Assembly: GCF_026342035.1 (NCBI RefSeq) | Contig: NZ_JAPENM010000006.1 | Span: 124,001 to 188,000, forward strand | Source: Aldersonia sp. NBC_00410 | Lineage (GTDB): Bacteria; Actinomycetota; Actinomycetes; Mycobacteriales; Mycobacteriaceae | DNA length: 64,000 nt | Direction of reading: 5' to 3' | In this document: positions 7,280 through 17,456 of the stretch, one piece after another | Numbering within the stretch: the stretch's first letter is position 1 | Layout of the letters: the number at the start of each line of letters is the position of its first letter | Notes under the pieces: model-generated | What the model saw: only the letters and a program-made list of their open reading frames with translations | Told to the model about the DNA's origin: nothing | Database searches by the model: none | Program-made: the position numbers and the translations under genes

Positions 7280-7872
7280 CGTGAGTCCACGTTGACGTTG
7301 TGCGCGACGATCTGCCGGTTGCCGTGCTCGTAGCCCAGCACCGTGTATGCCGCCGCGGAGAGAGCGAACCGACGGCCTTCGCGGACCGGCAGGTCGATCC
7401 ACCGCGCGATCATCGCGCGCGAGAAATGGCCGTGCCCGAAGAGCACCACATCACGTTCGTCGAGTTGTGCGACCGCGATGTGCAGCACGGTGTCGGCGCG
7501 GCCCTGCACGGACTCGGGTGACTCGCCGTCCGGGCACGGATGAGTCCATACGGTCCAGTGCGGCGCAACCTCGTGAATCTGATCGGTGGTCAGTCCCTCG
7601 TAGGAGCCGTAGCCCCATTCGACGAGGTCGTCCCACTGCCGGTCGACCCTCATCCCGGCGAGCTCGGCGGTGTGCACAGCGCGAAGCCGCGGGCTGCTGA
7701 TCACGAGCGGCCTGCGCAGGCCGAGACCCGCGAGAATCGGTGCGACAGCACGTGCTTGGCGCTCGCCCACCGCGGTGAGCGGGAGGTCCGTGGTGCTGGT
7801 GTGCCGACCCGAAAGAGACCACTCGGTTTCGCCGTGTCGGAGCAGCACCAACCGCGCATTCGGGGCGATCAT
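7276..7872 (-). CDS. histidine phosphatase family protein (acid phosphatase type)
   Basis: A 198-aa branch-1 histidine phosphatase. The catalytic motif LLRHGETEWSLSGRHTST is near residue 9, with the second Arg in SSPRLRAVHTAEL, the Glu in EWGYGSYEGLT and the second His in VLFGHGHFSRA. The mycobacterial gene at this position was first called phosphoglycerate mutase (gpm2) and later shown to be a phosphatase; the short length here favours phosphatase too. It is first gene of an operon with the GNAT gene. The physiological substrate is unknown. Confidence 0.87.
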   Translation of the reverse strand: MIAPNARLVLLRHGETEWSLSGRHTSTTDLPLTAVGERQARAVAPILAGLGLRRPLVISSPRLRAVHTAELAGMRVDRQWDDLVEWGYGSYEGLTTDQIHEVAPHWTVWTHPCPDGESPESVQGRADTVLHIAVAQLDERDVVLFGHGHFSRAMIARWIDLPVREGRRFALSAAAYTVLGYEHGNRQIVAHNVNVDSR

Positions 7873-7983
7873 GGGTACATCTTGCCCGTCGGAGGCGTCG
7901 TCGTTTCGCCGAATGAATCGCACCGCCGATCGGGTTGCTCCGAATACTCGCCGGATCTGCGGAATTACGGAAGGATCGAACGC

Positions 7984-8778
7984 GTGACGACAATCCTCGC
8001 GGTCGCAAATCAAAAGGGCGGGGTGGCGAAGACGACGACGGTCGCGTCGCTCGCCGCCGCACTCGGCGCGCAGGGGCGCGCGGTCCTCGTCGTCGACCTC
8101 GACCCGCAGGGATGTCTGACGTTCTCGTTCGGCCACAACCCGGACCGGCTCGAGGAATCGGTCTACGACGTGCTGACCACCGAGAAACACGCCAAAGAGG
8201 TGCTGCTCGAGACCTCGGAGGGCGTGACCGTGCTGCCCGCGACGATCGACCTCGCCGGCGCGGACGCGGTGCTGTTGATGCGCCCCGGGCGCGAATTCGC
8301 GCTCAAGCGCGCGCTTGCCCCGCTGCGCGATCAGTACGACGTGATCATCATCGATTGCCCACCGTCGCTCGGCATCATGACGCTCAACGGGCTGACCGCC
8401 GCGGATTCGGTTCTGATTCCGCTGCAGTGTGAGACGCTCGCGCACCGCGGAGTCGGTCAGCTGCTGCGCACGGTGCGCGAGGTGCAGCAGATCACGAACC
8501 CGGACCTGCAGCTGCTCGGCGCGTTGCCGACGCTCTACGACGCGCGGACGACGCATTCGCGCGACGTCGTCGCCGACGTGTCCGATCGCTACGATCTGCC
8601 GGTCCTCGCACCGCCGATTCCGCGGACGGTCCGCTTCGCGGAGGCGTCGGCCTCGGGTGCGACGGTGCTCGCCGGACGCAAGAACAAGGGTGCGGTCGCC
8701 TACCGCCAGTTGGCGGAGAACCTCGCCGGGTACTGGTGGGAGGGTAAGGAACTCGCCACGTTCGCGGCCGAGGTCTAG
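7984..8778 (+). CDS. ParA/Soj-like ATPase, orphan
   Basis: A 264-aa ParA-type ATPase with the deviant Walker A motif (VANQKGGVAKTTTVASLAAA, residues 6-25), Walker A' (VVDLDPQGC) and Walker B (IIIDCPPSLGIMTLNGL). No parB gene or parS-like cluster is adjacent, so this is not the chromosomal ParA of the origin region; orphan ParA proteins position other cargos. GTG start follows GAAGGATCG. It is divergent from the phosphatase operon and keeps the mycobacterial position. Function beyond ATP-driven positioning is inference. Confidence 0.87.
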   Translation: MTTILAVANQKGGVAKTTTVASLAAALGAQGRAVLVVDLDPQGCLTFSFGHNPDRLEESVYDVLTTEKHAKEVLLETSEGVTVLPATIDLAGADAVLLMRPGREFALKRALAPLRDQYDVIIIDCPPSLGIMTLNGLTAADSVLIPLQCETLAHRGVGQLLRTVREVQQITNPDLQLLGALPTLYDARTTHSRDVVADVSDRYDLPVLAPPIPRTVRFAEASASGATVLAGRKNKGAVAYRQLAENLAGYWWEGKELATFAAEV

Positions 8779-8786
8779 CGCCGGCG

Positions 8787-9608
8787 TCAGCTGAACAGCC
8801 GGGCCAGGTCGTCGTTGCTCGGTGACCATGCTGCGGGCCAGTCGGTGGGTCGGCAGACCGCGTCGGTGCCGCCGTCGGCGAACAGGACCGTCCCGCAGAT
8901 CAGTGAGGCGCCCGGACCGAGCAGGAAGTCCGCGACCGCGGCGATCTCCTCCGGGCGCCCGCGCCGACCCATCGGGACCGGGTAATAGTCCAGCGCCTTG
9001 GCCAGCTCCGGATTCACGTCCGGGCCGCCGGTCATCGGGGTATCGATCATGCCCGGCGCGATCGCGTTGAGTCGGATGCCCTCGCCGATCCAGTTCTGCT
9101 GCACGGCTTCTCGGCGTACCCACCAGGCCAGCGCGAGCTTCGTCGCCGGGTACGCGGCGAGCGCTCCTGCCGTCTCGCCGAGCGCTGTCGCCTCATCCTC
9201 GGTGCCGTCGAGGCAGGCGTGCACGAGATCGGCGGGGATTCCCGGCTGCGTGGTGGTGCTGCTGGAGGAGATGACGACGGCCGACGCACTGCCCGCGCGG
9301 CCGAGCGCCGGGCGTAGCCCACTGAGGAAGTCGACGGCGCCGTAGTAGTTGACCGCGACCATCTTTCCGCCGGGATGCGCGGACAGTGAGCCGAGCCCGG
9401 CGCAGCAGACCACGCCGTGCACGACGCCGCCGCACGACTCCGTCACGGCGGCAACGGCCGTCCTGCGCCCCGCTGAGGTGCCGAGATCGGCCTCGACCTC
9501 GACGTCTGCGACATCCACGCCCACAACGGTGTTGCCGGACTCGGCCAGCCGGCGCGCCGTTGCCGCGCCGATCCCGGACCGGGCCCCGGTCACCACGAAA
9601 TTCGCCAT
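8787..9608 (-). CDS. short-chain dehydrogenase/reductase
   Basis: Classical SDR of 273 aa. NAD(P) motif TGARSGIGAATARRLA is at residue 7, the catalytic tyrosine and lysine lie in AYPATKLALAWW, and the serine strand is VVISSSSTTTQPG. PGMIDTPM and the C-terminal GTVLFADGGTDAV fit the coniferyl-alcohol/3-alpha-hydroxysteroid dehydrogenase subgroup, with an insert of about 30 residues between Ser and Tyr. A TAGGTT box 6 nt before the ATG points to a leaderless mRNA. It is convergent with the ParA gene. Substrate unknown. Confidence 0.85.
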   Translation of the reverse strand: MANFVVTGARSGIGAATARRLAESGNTVVGVDVADVEVEADLGTSAGRRTAVAAVTESCGGVVHGVVCCAGLGSLSAHPGGKMVAVNYYGAVDFLSGLRPALGRAGSASAVVISSSSTTTQPGIPADLVHACLDGTEDEATALGETAGALAAYPATKLALAWWVRREAVQQNWIGEGIRLNAIAPGMIDTPMTGGPDVNPELAKALDYYPVPMGRRGRPEEIAAVADFLLGPGASLICGTVLFADGGTDAVCRPTDWPAAWSPSNDDLARLFS

Positions 9609-9674
9609 GGGGGAAACCTAGGCCATGCCGGTCCGCGGAGTGTGGGCGGCGTCACGCAGCGCGACCGGTCGTGA

Positions 9675-10895
9675 TCAGCCGAGCGCAACGAGTTCGTCGC
9701 CACGTTGTTCGAGGATCAGGTTGCCCGCCACCGCGGAACGGATCGGGCCGGTGAGCTTGTCGGTGCGGTCGACCGGCAGTCGGGCGGTTTCCTTGCCGGT
9801 CATCGGATTGATCACCGCAATGGCATCGCGAACCGGCACGATCACCGATCCCGCCATCGCCGTTCCCGGTCCGATGGCGTCGAGTGCGGACCACAGCGGC
9901 GCCAGATCGGCGGCGCGCAACGCGACCACCGCTGCGCCGGTCCACAGCAGAAACGCGCCGGGGACACTTTCGGCCACCGCATCGGCGGGCAGTTCCTCCG
10001 ACAACGGGTAGCGGGCGAGTTCGCTGATGCCGGAGTCGTAGATGCCGATGTACGGTCCGCGCGCCGCACCGTCGCCGGGCACGTAGACCGCGACCCGGTC
10101 GCCTGATGCGGCGAGTACCCGACCGTCGGACTTCGCGTCGACCAGGTCGGCGAGCACGGCGGAGCCGTACTCCTCCGGCTTGGTCGGGTCCTTGGGATTG
10201 GTGTTGAGGACGCTCAGCCGGTCGGCGGCCTCACCCGGGCACCGTTCGAGCACGGCCAGTCGCGACCCGCTCGACGCCGACGAATGCAGCGTGCAGCCCG
10301 AACGTGGTTGGCTCTTCGGGTTCACCGGGGCGTCGACATAGCCGTACTCGAGGGTCCGCACCAGATCCGAGCGCCACAGCTCGAGCCGGGTCGGGCCCTG
10401 CGAGAGAACGTAGGTGCCGTCCTCGCTCAGCGTGACGGTGTCGTCGGCGTAGCTGGTGCGTTGTGCAGTGCGCCTGCCGTCCGCGCCGGCGAGTTCGGTG
10501 ACCTGGCTGCAGCCGCGTGCGTCGCGGTAGACGGCGACGGCGGTGCCCCACGCACCGATCGCGCCGCACAGCGGAGCGTCGCGGCGGTACCGCCACACGG
10601 GTGCGCCGTCGGCCGGATCATGGCCGACGATCTCGCCGTCGTCCGCCGTGACCACGGCACCGTCGGTGACGATCGGCGCATCGGCGGCGCTGCTGTGCGC
10701 ACGCCACTTCTCCTGCACCGATGGCGGCACGGACAGCGCCGTAGGAGCTTGTGAGACAGGAGTTTTCGCGGTTTCCGACGCAGTGCTGTGCGCATCGCTG
10801 CGCTGCCAAACGACGACCACCGCGACAACGACCACCAGCACGATGAGCGCCGCGACGAGCAGGTCGGCGCGGCTTCGGCGCTCGGGTGCTGGCAC
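9675..10895 (-). CDS. membrane-anchored PQQ-like beta-propeller protein
   Basis: A 406-aa protein with one N-terminal membrane segment (DLLVAALIVLVVVVAVVVVW, residues 11-30) and a large extracytoplasmic part made of repeated strands (DGAVVTADDGEIVGHDPADG, AIAVINPMTGKETARLP), as in PQQ-like propellers. Cys pairs outside the membrane suggest disulphides. Length and position match the conserved mycobacterial protein next to rhlE. A TAACCT box 7 nt before the GTG suggests leaderless expression. No catalytic residues are recognisable. Confidence 0.78.
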   Translation of the reverse strand: MPAPERRSRADLLVAALIVLVVVVAVVVVWQRSDAHSTASETAKTPVSQAPTALSVPPSVQEKWRAHSSAADAPIVTDGAVVTADDGEIVGHDPADGAPVWRYRRDAPLCGAIGAWGTAVAVYRDARGCSQVTELAGADGRRTAQRTSYADDTVTLSEDGTYVLSQGPTRLELWRSDLVRTLEYGYVDAPVNPKSQPRSGCTLHSSASSGSRLAVLERCPGEAADRLSVLNTNPKDPTKPEEYGSAVLADLVDAKSDGRVLAASGDRVAVYVPGDGAARGPYIGIYDSGISELARYPLSEELPADAVAESVPGAFLLWTGAAVVALRAADLAPLWSALDAIGPGTAMAGSVIVPVRDAIAVINPMTGKETARLPVDRTDKLTGPIRSAVAGNLILEQRGDELVALG

Positions 10896-10946
10896 GCCTG
10901 CGAGGTTACGCGAGCGTGCCGTGCGACCCGAGCGGCCGGTAGCGGG

Positions 10947-12602
10947 TCAGCCGGCTTGAGCAGTGACCTGCTCGGCGGCCGGACCGCCCGCGTCCGTGCC
11001 GGACGGGCGGCGCCGCCGACGGCGGCGCCGGGCCGGCTTCGCGGAGTCCGCGGCCTGCGCGTCGGTATTCGATGCGACGCTCACGTCGGTCTCCGGCGCG
11101 GTGTGCGCGTCGGGTGCTGCTGTGGCGGCCACGGCGTGACCGCCGCGGGTGCGCCGACGGTCCCGAGACCGGTTACGCGCGGGGCGCTCCCGATCCATTT
11201 CGGACGGCTCGGCCTGCTCGGCCTTCTCTGCACGGGGCTTGCGGACCGTGCCCTTGACATCGGTGGGGATGCCGAGTTCGGCGAACAGGTGCGGCGAGCG
11301 GGAGTAGGTCTCCACCGGTTCCGGGATGTCGAGGCCGAGTGCCTTGTCGATCGTCGCCCAGCGCGGCATATCGTCCCAGTCCACGAGGGTCACCGCGACA
11401 CCGGTCCGCCCGGCGCGGCCGGTACGTCCGATCCGGTGCACGTAGGTCTTCTCGTCCTCGGGGCACTGGTAGTTGATGACGTGCGTGACGTCGTCGATGT
11501 CGATACCGCGCGCGGCGACATCGGTCGCGACCAGCACGTCGATCTTGCCGGTACGAAATGCCTTCAGCGCCTTTTCACGGGCAACCTGGTTGAGGTCGCC
11601 GTGCACGGAACCGACCGCGAAACCGCGCTCGCCGAGTTCGTCGGCGACCTTCTGCGCGGTGCGCTTGGTGCGGGTGAAGATCATCGTCGCGCCACGGCCC
11701 TCGGCCTGCAGAATGCGGGACACCAGTTCGCTCTTGTCCAGCGCGTGCGCGCGGTAGATGAACTGCGCAGTCAGGTCGTGCACGGCGGAGGAGTGCGCCT
11801 CCTCGGCGCGGATGTGCGTCGGCTGGGTCAGGAACGTGCGGGCCAGCGTGATGATCGGGCCCGGCATGGTCGCCGAGAACAGCATGGTCTGCCGGCCTGC
11901 GGCGCCGTCCGCGGTGCGGCCGCCCGGGACCATGCCCAGAATCCGCTCGATATCGGGCAGGAAGCCCAGGTCGAGCATCTCGTCGGCCTCGTCGAGGACG
12001 AGCACGCCGACCTTGCCGAGGACCAAGTGGCCCTGCTTCGCGAGATCGAGCAGCCGGCCCGGGGTGCCGACGACCACATCGACGCCCTTCTGCAACGCCG
12101 CGATCTGGGTCTCGTACGGGCGCCCGCCGTAGATGGAGAGCACCTCGACCTTGCGATCGCCGGTGGTCAGGTACTTGGCGGCATGTTCGAGGTCACCGGT
12201 CACCTGCACGCACAGCTCGCGCGTGGGCACGATGATCAGTGCGCGCGGGGTGCCGTCGAGCGGACGCAGGCGGGGGGTCGATTCGTCAGCGCTGCTGATG
12301 CGGTCGAGCAGCGGCACGCCGAAGCCATAGGTCTTGCCCATGCCGGTACGGGCCTGACCGATGAGATCCTCGCCGCTCAGCGCGAGGGGAAGGGTGAGTT
12401 CCTGGATGGCGAACGTGCGCTCGATACCGCCTTCGGCGAGCGCGCGAACGATCTCCGCACGGACGCCGAGCTCGGCGAACGTGGGAGAAGTGTGAGATTC
12501 GTCAAGTTGTGCGTCCAAGAAGGTGTCGGCGACACCGGGTTCCTGGTCGATGCTGATCTTGCTCAGGGGACTGGCCTCTCTATGGTGCGTTCCCGCGCGC
12601 AC
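10947..12602 (-). CDS. rhlE: DEAD-box RNA helicase, RhlE-like
   Basis: ATP-dependent RNA helicase (551 aa from this GTG). Motifs in order: Q motif FAELGVRAEIVRAL...FAIQELT, motif I ARTGMGKT, PTREL, GGRPYETQI, TPGRLLDLA, DEAD box VLDEADEMLDLGF, SAT (LFSATMPG), and HRIGRTGRAGRTG in the second RecA domain. The C-terminal tail is highly basic (RNRSRDRRRTRGG, a run of Arg before PSGTD), likely for RNA or ribosome binding. The start is uncertain: AGAGAGG precedes a CTG at 12566, which would remove 12 residues. A long 386-nt leader region precedes it. Confidence 0.9.
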   Translation of the reverse strand: MRAGTHHREASPLSKISIDQEPGVADTFLDAQLDESHTSPTFAELGVRAEIVRALAEGGIERTFAIQELTLPLALSGEDLIGQARTGMGKTYGFGVPLLDRISSADESTPRLRPLDGTPRALIIVPTRELCVQVTGDLEHAAKYLTTGDRKVEVLSIYGGRPYETQIAALQKGVDVVVGTPGRLLDLAKQGHLVLGKVGVLVLDEADEMLDLGFLPDIERILGMVPGGRTADGAAGRQTMLFSATMPGPIITLARTFLTQPTHIRAEEAHSSAVHDLTAQFIYRAHALDKSELVSRILQAEGRGATMIFTRTKRTAQKVADELGERGFAVGSVHGDLNQVAREKALKAFRTGKIDVLVATDVAARGIDIDDVTHVINYQCPEDEKTYVHRIGRTGRAGRTGVAVTLVDWDDMPRWATIDKALGLDIPEPVETYSRSPHLFAELGIPTDVKGTVRKPRAEKAEQAEPSEMDRERPARNRSRDRRRTRGGHAVAATAAPDAHTAPETDVSVASNTDAQAADSAKPARRRRRRRRPSGTDAGGPAAEQVTAQAG

Positions 12603-12988
12603 ATCGAGGGCCGATGGTTACCGGCGTCGGTGCCGGATTGGCTGGTGAATCCCCGTGTCCGGCTTGTCTCGCTGCGCCTCAGCCGTTCGAATCCTGTTGA
12701 AGATCCGGATGATTCGGCGAAGCGCGGAAGCGAGGCGGACGCAGTGCGCGCACATTTCCTGGTATCCGCGTCATCCCGCTACCGGCGACTGCGGTGTAAA
12801 GTGACCGACGCTTATATGCGCCATCGTCGCGGTCGTTCCGATGCGAAACCGTTCGGATACCGAAAATCATTCTACCCTGTGCAGCGCAAATACCGGGATT
12901 TGTGATCTTGTACACGTGTCGTGGGCACCCGGATCGGGCGTTTGGCGACCGCGGGAGCCCGCGGCGTGGGGTGGCTAGAGTTACCGCC
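12603..12988. other. 386-nt intergenic region between rhlE and the ferritin-like gene
   Basis: Divergent promoter region. At the right end TAGAGT (12976-12981) lies 7 nt before the ATG of the ferritin-like gene. The rest, which would form a long rhlE leader, holds AT-richer stretches but no convincing gene, RNA family or hairpin that I could confirm. Confidence 0.5.
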
Positions 12989-13669
12989 ATGGCTGTCAAT
13001 CCGCCCGCGCCGTCGCCCCCGCCCATTGCCGCCGATCATCCCGGTGTCACCGAGTTGTTCGCCGTGCTGGCCTACGGCGAAATCTCCGCCTTCTACCGGT
13101 TGACCGAGGAGGCGCAGCTGGCGCCGACTCTGACCGGCCGGGTGGCACTGGCCAAGATGGCAGCGGCGGAGATGAAGCACTACCAGACCCTGGAGACGGC
13201 CCTGACCGGGCGTGGCGTCGACCCGTTCGCAGCGATGGCGCCGTTCACCGAGGCGCTCGATTCCTACCACCGGTCGACCAACCCATCGACGTGGCTCGAG
13301 TCGATGGTGAAGGCCTACGTCGGTGACGGCATCGCGGCCGACTTCTACCGCGAGATCGCCGGGGCACTGCCCGAGGAGATCAGCACCGTCGTGCGCGACG
13401 TGCTCGCCGAGACGGGCCACTCGCAATTCGTGGTCGAGCAGGTCCGCGGCGCGGTGCACAACAACCGGCAGAACCGCGACCGGCTCGCGCTGTGGGGGCG
13501 TCGGCTGCTCGGCGAGGCGATCACGCAGGCGCAGTTCGTGATGGCGCAGCGCGACGAACTCACCGAGTTGTTGATCAGTTCGACCGGCGATCTGAACAAC
13601 ATCGTTGCCCTGTTCGACCGTATGCAGGAGAGCCACACCGAGCGGATGGCGATCCTCGGTCTGGGCTGA
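12989..13669 (+). CDS. ferritin-like fold protein (tRNA hydroxylase-like)
   Basis: A 226-aa all-helical protein placed in the ferritin-like superfamily by its spaced Glu/His pairs: EISAFYRLTEEA near 29-40, AAAEMKHYQTLE near 62-73 and ETGHSQFVVEQ near 148. The mycobacterial gene beside rhlE is of the same type and is often annotated as tRNA-(MS2IO6A)-hydroxylase-like. A di-iron site is plausible but iron-binding and substrate are not established from sequence. The TAGAGT box 7 nt upstream of the ATG and lack of a ribosome binding site suggest a leaderless transcript. Confidence 0.75.
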   Translation: MAVNPPAPSPPPIAADHPGVTELFAVLAYGEISAFYRLTEEAQLAPTLTGRVALAKMAAAEMKHYQTLETALTGRGVDPFAAMAPFTEALDSYHRSTNPSTWLESMVKAYVGDGIAADFYREIAGALPEEISTVVRDVLAETGHSQFVVEQVRGAVHNNRQNRDRLALWGRRLLGEAITQAQFVMAQRDELTELLISSTGDLNNIVALFDRMQESHTERMAILGLG

Positions 13670-13696
13670 CACGGCGGTGCAGTTCCCACCCCGCCC

Positions 13697-13755
13697 ATCG
13701 ACTGAACGGAACCGTTCAGTCGATCAGATCGACTGAACGGTTCCGTTCAGTCGAT
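13697..13755. repeat. 59-bp palindromic element, copy 1
   Basis: Two 28-bp palindromes (arms ATCGACTGAACGG, centres AA and TT) lie back to back around CAG. The second is the exact complement of the first, so the whole is a perfect 28-bp inverted repeat with a 3-nt loop. A near-identical element occurs at 39488-39546. It sits between the ferritin-like gene and the DUF3107 gene, both on the plus strand. Confidence 0.95.
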
Positions 13756-13871
13756 CCGGGACGAGCCCTCGTACCGTTCGCTGACAGCGCAGCGCCGCCG
13801 CGGCGCTCGCCTGTCGGGCTCGACTAGCCTTTGCGGTGTCAGGAATTCGGTCGAAGTTTCGGAGGTTGGCC

Positions 13872-14099
13872 GTGGAGGTCAAGATCGGTATCTCGGACAG
13901 CCCACGCGAGCTGGTCGTGAACAGCAATCAGACGCAGGACGAAGTCGAGGCCCTCGTCACCGGGGCTTTGTCCGGCGAAGGCGGCGTGCTCACCCTGATC
14001 GACGACAAGGGTCGCAAGGTTTTGGTGCAGGCGCAGAAGGTCGCCTATGTGGAGATCGGTCCGAGCACGGCGGGGCGGGTCGGGTTCGCCGCGATCTGA
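13872..14099 (+). CDS. DUF3107 protein, TB9.4-like
   Basis: A 75-aa protein whose start (GTG, VEVKIGISDSPRELV) and end match the conserved actinobacterial DUF3107 family, for which M. tuberculosis TB9.4 is the reference. GGAGG stands 6 nt before the GTG, so this start is preferred over an upstream in-frame ATG at 13836. The motif KVAYVEIG near the end is typical. Function unknown; the family is small, cytoplasmic and highly conserved. A TAGCCT box at 13826 may be its promoter. Confidence 0.85.
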   Translation: MEVKIGISDSPRELVVNSNQTQDEVEALVTGALSGEGGVLTLIDDKGRKVLVQAQKVAYVEIGPSTAGRVGFAAI

Positions 14100-14157
14100 T
14101 CGACCGCCGCCCGGATCGATTCAGCGCCTCGGAGCTCGATCGATCCGGCGCACCGTT

Positions 14158-16093
<1,936 letters not shown>

Positions 16094-16103
16094 TGGAGGC
16101 TGC

Positions 16104-16131
16104 GGGATGATCGGTTGCAGGTGAGGCGTTG
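16104..16131 (+). promoter_or_regulatory. weak SigH-like promoter candidate before moeZ
   Basis: GGGATG, 18 nt, GTTG: spacing is the same as at sigH and mrx1, but the -35 hexamer has only GGGA of GGGAAC. It lies 37-64 nt before the moeZ start. SigH control of moeZ is remembered from M. tuberculosis, which supports but does not prove it. Confidence 0.35.
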
Positions 16132-16167
16132 CACCAAATCGAACGCATTCGTATGTGAGGAGTCGAC

Positions 16168-17367
16168 GTGTCGTCGAACAGCTCTCTGCCCCCCAGCTCT
16201 TTACCGGCGCTGGTGGAGCCCAGCGCCGAACTGAGCCGTGACGAGGTCGCGCGCTACAGCAGGCATCTGATCATTCCCGATGTCGGCATGGCCGGGCAGA
16301 AACGCCTGAAAAACGCCAAGGTGCTGGTGATCGGCGCGGGCGGGCTCGGCTCTCCGGCGCTGTTGTACCTGGCCGCGGCCGGTGTCGGGACGCTCGGCAT
16401 CGTCGAGTTCGACGAGGTCGACACCTCGAACCTGCAGCGTCAGATCATCCACGGCGAGCCCGACGTCGGCCGGCCGAAGGCGGAGAGTGCGCGCGACTCC
16501 ATTCGCAACGTGAACTCCGACGTCAAGGTGAACCTGCATCAGTTCCGGCTCGAACCCGACAACGCGGTGGAGCTGTTCCGGCAGTACGACCTGATCCTCG
16601 ACGGCACCGACAACTTCGCCACCCGTTACCTCGTCAACGACGCTGCCGTACTCGCCGGCAAGCCCTACGTATGGGGTTCGATCTACCGGTTCGAGGGGCA
16701 GGTGTCCGTCTTCTGGGAGGACGCGCCGGACGGGCGGGGCCTGAACTACCGCGACCTCTACCCCGAGGCGCCGCCGCCCGGCATGGTGCCCTCGTGCGCG
16801 GAGGGTGGGGTGCTGGGTGTGCTGTGCGCGTCGATCGGTTCGGTGATGGTGACCGAGGCGATCAAGCTGATCACCGGCATCGGCGAGCCGCTGCTCGGCC
16901 GGTTGATGGTCTACGACGCACTCGACATGAACTACCGCACCATCAAGCTGCGCCGCGATCCGGACCGTCAGCCGATCACCGAGCTCATCGACTACGAAGC
17001 GTTCTGCGGCGTGGTGTCCGAGGAAGGACAGGCGGCGGCTGCCGGTTCGACGCTCACCGCCGCGGAACTGCGCGATCTGCTCGACGCCGGAAAGCCGGTG
17101 GAGCTGATCGACGTTCGCGAGCCGGTCGAGTGGGACATCGTGCGTATCGAGGGCGCGCAGCTGGTCCCCAAGGACCGCATCCTCTCCGGCGAGGTGCTCG
17201 CGGACCTGCCGCAGAACAAGCCGATCGTGCTCTATTGCAAGACCGGCGTGCGGTCGGCCGAGGCGCTGGCAGCGCTGAAAAAGGCGGGCTTCTCCGACGC
17301 GACGCATCTGCAGGGCGGCGTGGTCGCCTGGGCGCGTCAGGTCGACCCGTCGCTACCGGTGTACTGA
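16168..17367 (+). CDS. moeZ: MoeZ adenylyltransferase/sulfurtransferase
   Basis: E1-like enzyme that adenylates the C-terminal Gly of ubiquitin-like sulfur carriers (MoaD, CysO, ThiS type) and then thiolates them through its rhodanese domain. The ThiF/MoeB domain has the ATP site GAGGLGSPALLYLAAAGVG near residue 53 and the FDEVDTSNLQRQ segment; the C-terminal rhodanese (about 295-395) has the active-site loop YCKTGVRS with the sulfur-carrying Cys. At 399 aa it fits the family. GTG start follows GTGAGGAG. It serves molybdopterin and cysteine synthesis, relevant to the MobA-MoeA gene further on. Confidence 0.93.
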   Translation: MSSNSSLPPSSLPALVEPSAELSRDEVARYSRHLIIPDVGMAGQKRLKNAKVLVIGAGGLGSPALLYLAAAGVGTLGIVEFDEVDTSNLQRQIIHGEPDVGRPKAESARDSIRNVNSDVKVNLHQFRLEPDNAVELFRQYDLILDGTDNFATRYLVNDAAVLAGKPYVWGSIYRFEGQVSVFWEDAPDGRGLNYRDLYPEAPPPGMVPSCAEGGVLGVLCASIGSVMVTEAIKLITGIGEPLLGRLMVYDALDMNYRTIKLRRDPDRQPITELIDYEAFCGVVSEEGQAAAAGSTLTAAELRDLLDAGKPVELIDVREPVEWDIVRIEGAQLVPKDRILSGEVLADLPQNKPIVLYCKTGVRSAEALAALKKAGFSDATHLQGGVVAWARQVDPSLPVY

Positions 17368-17456
17368 CGCCGGATCCGGTGTGGCGCGCCGCCACAGTGC
17401 CGTTGCTGTGGCGTGCCGCCACGGTGCGGCGTGCGGGCGGCGGTACGTTGACGGGC

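Noticed and set aside
12815-12905. Small plus-strand ORF (MRHRRGRSDAKPF...) in the rhlE upstream region
   Set aside because: No ribosome binding site, no -10 box at leaderless distance and no recognised family.
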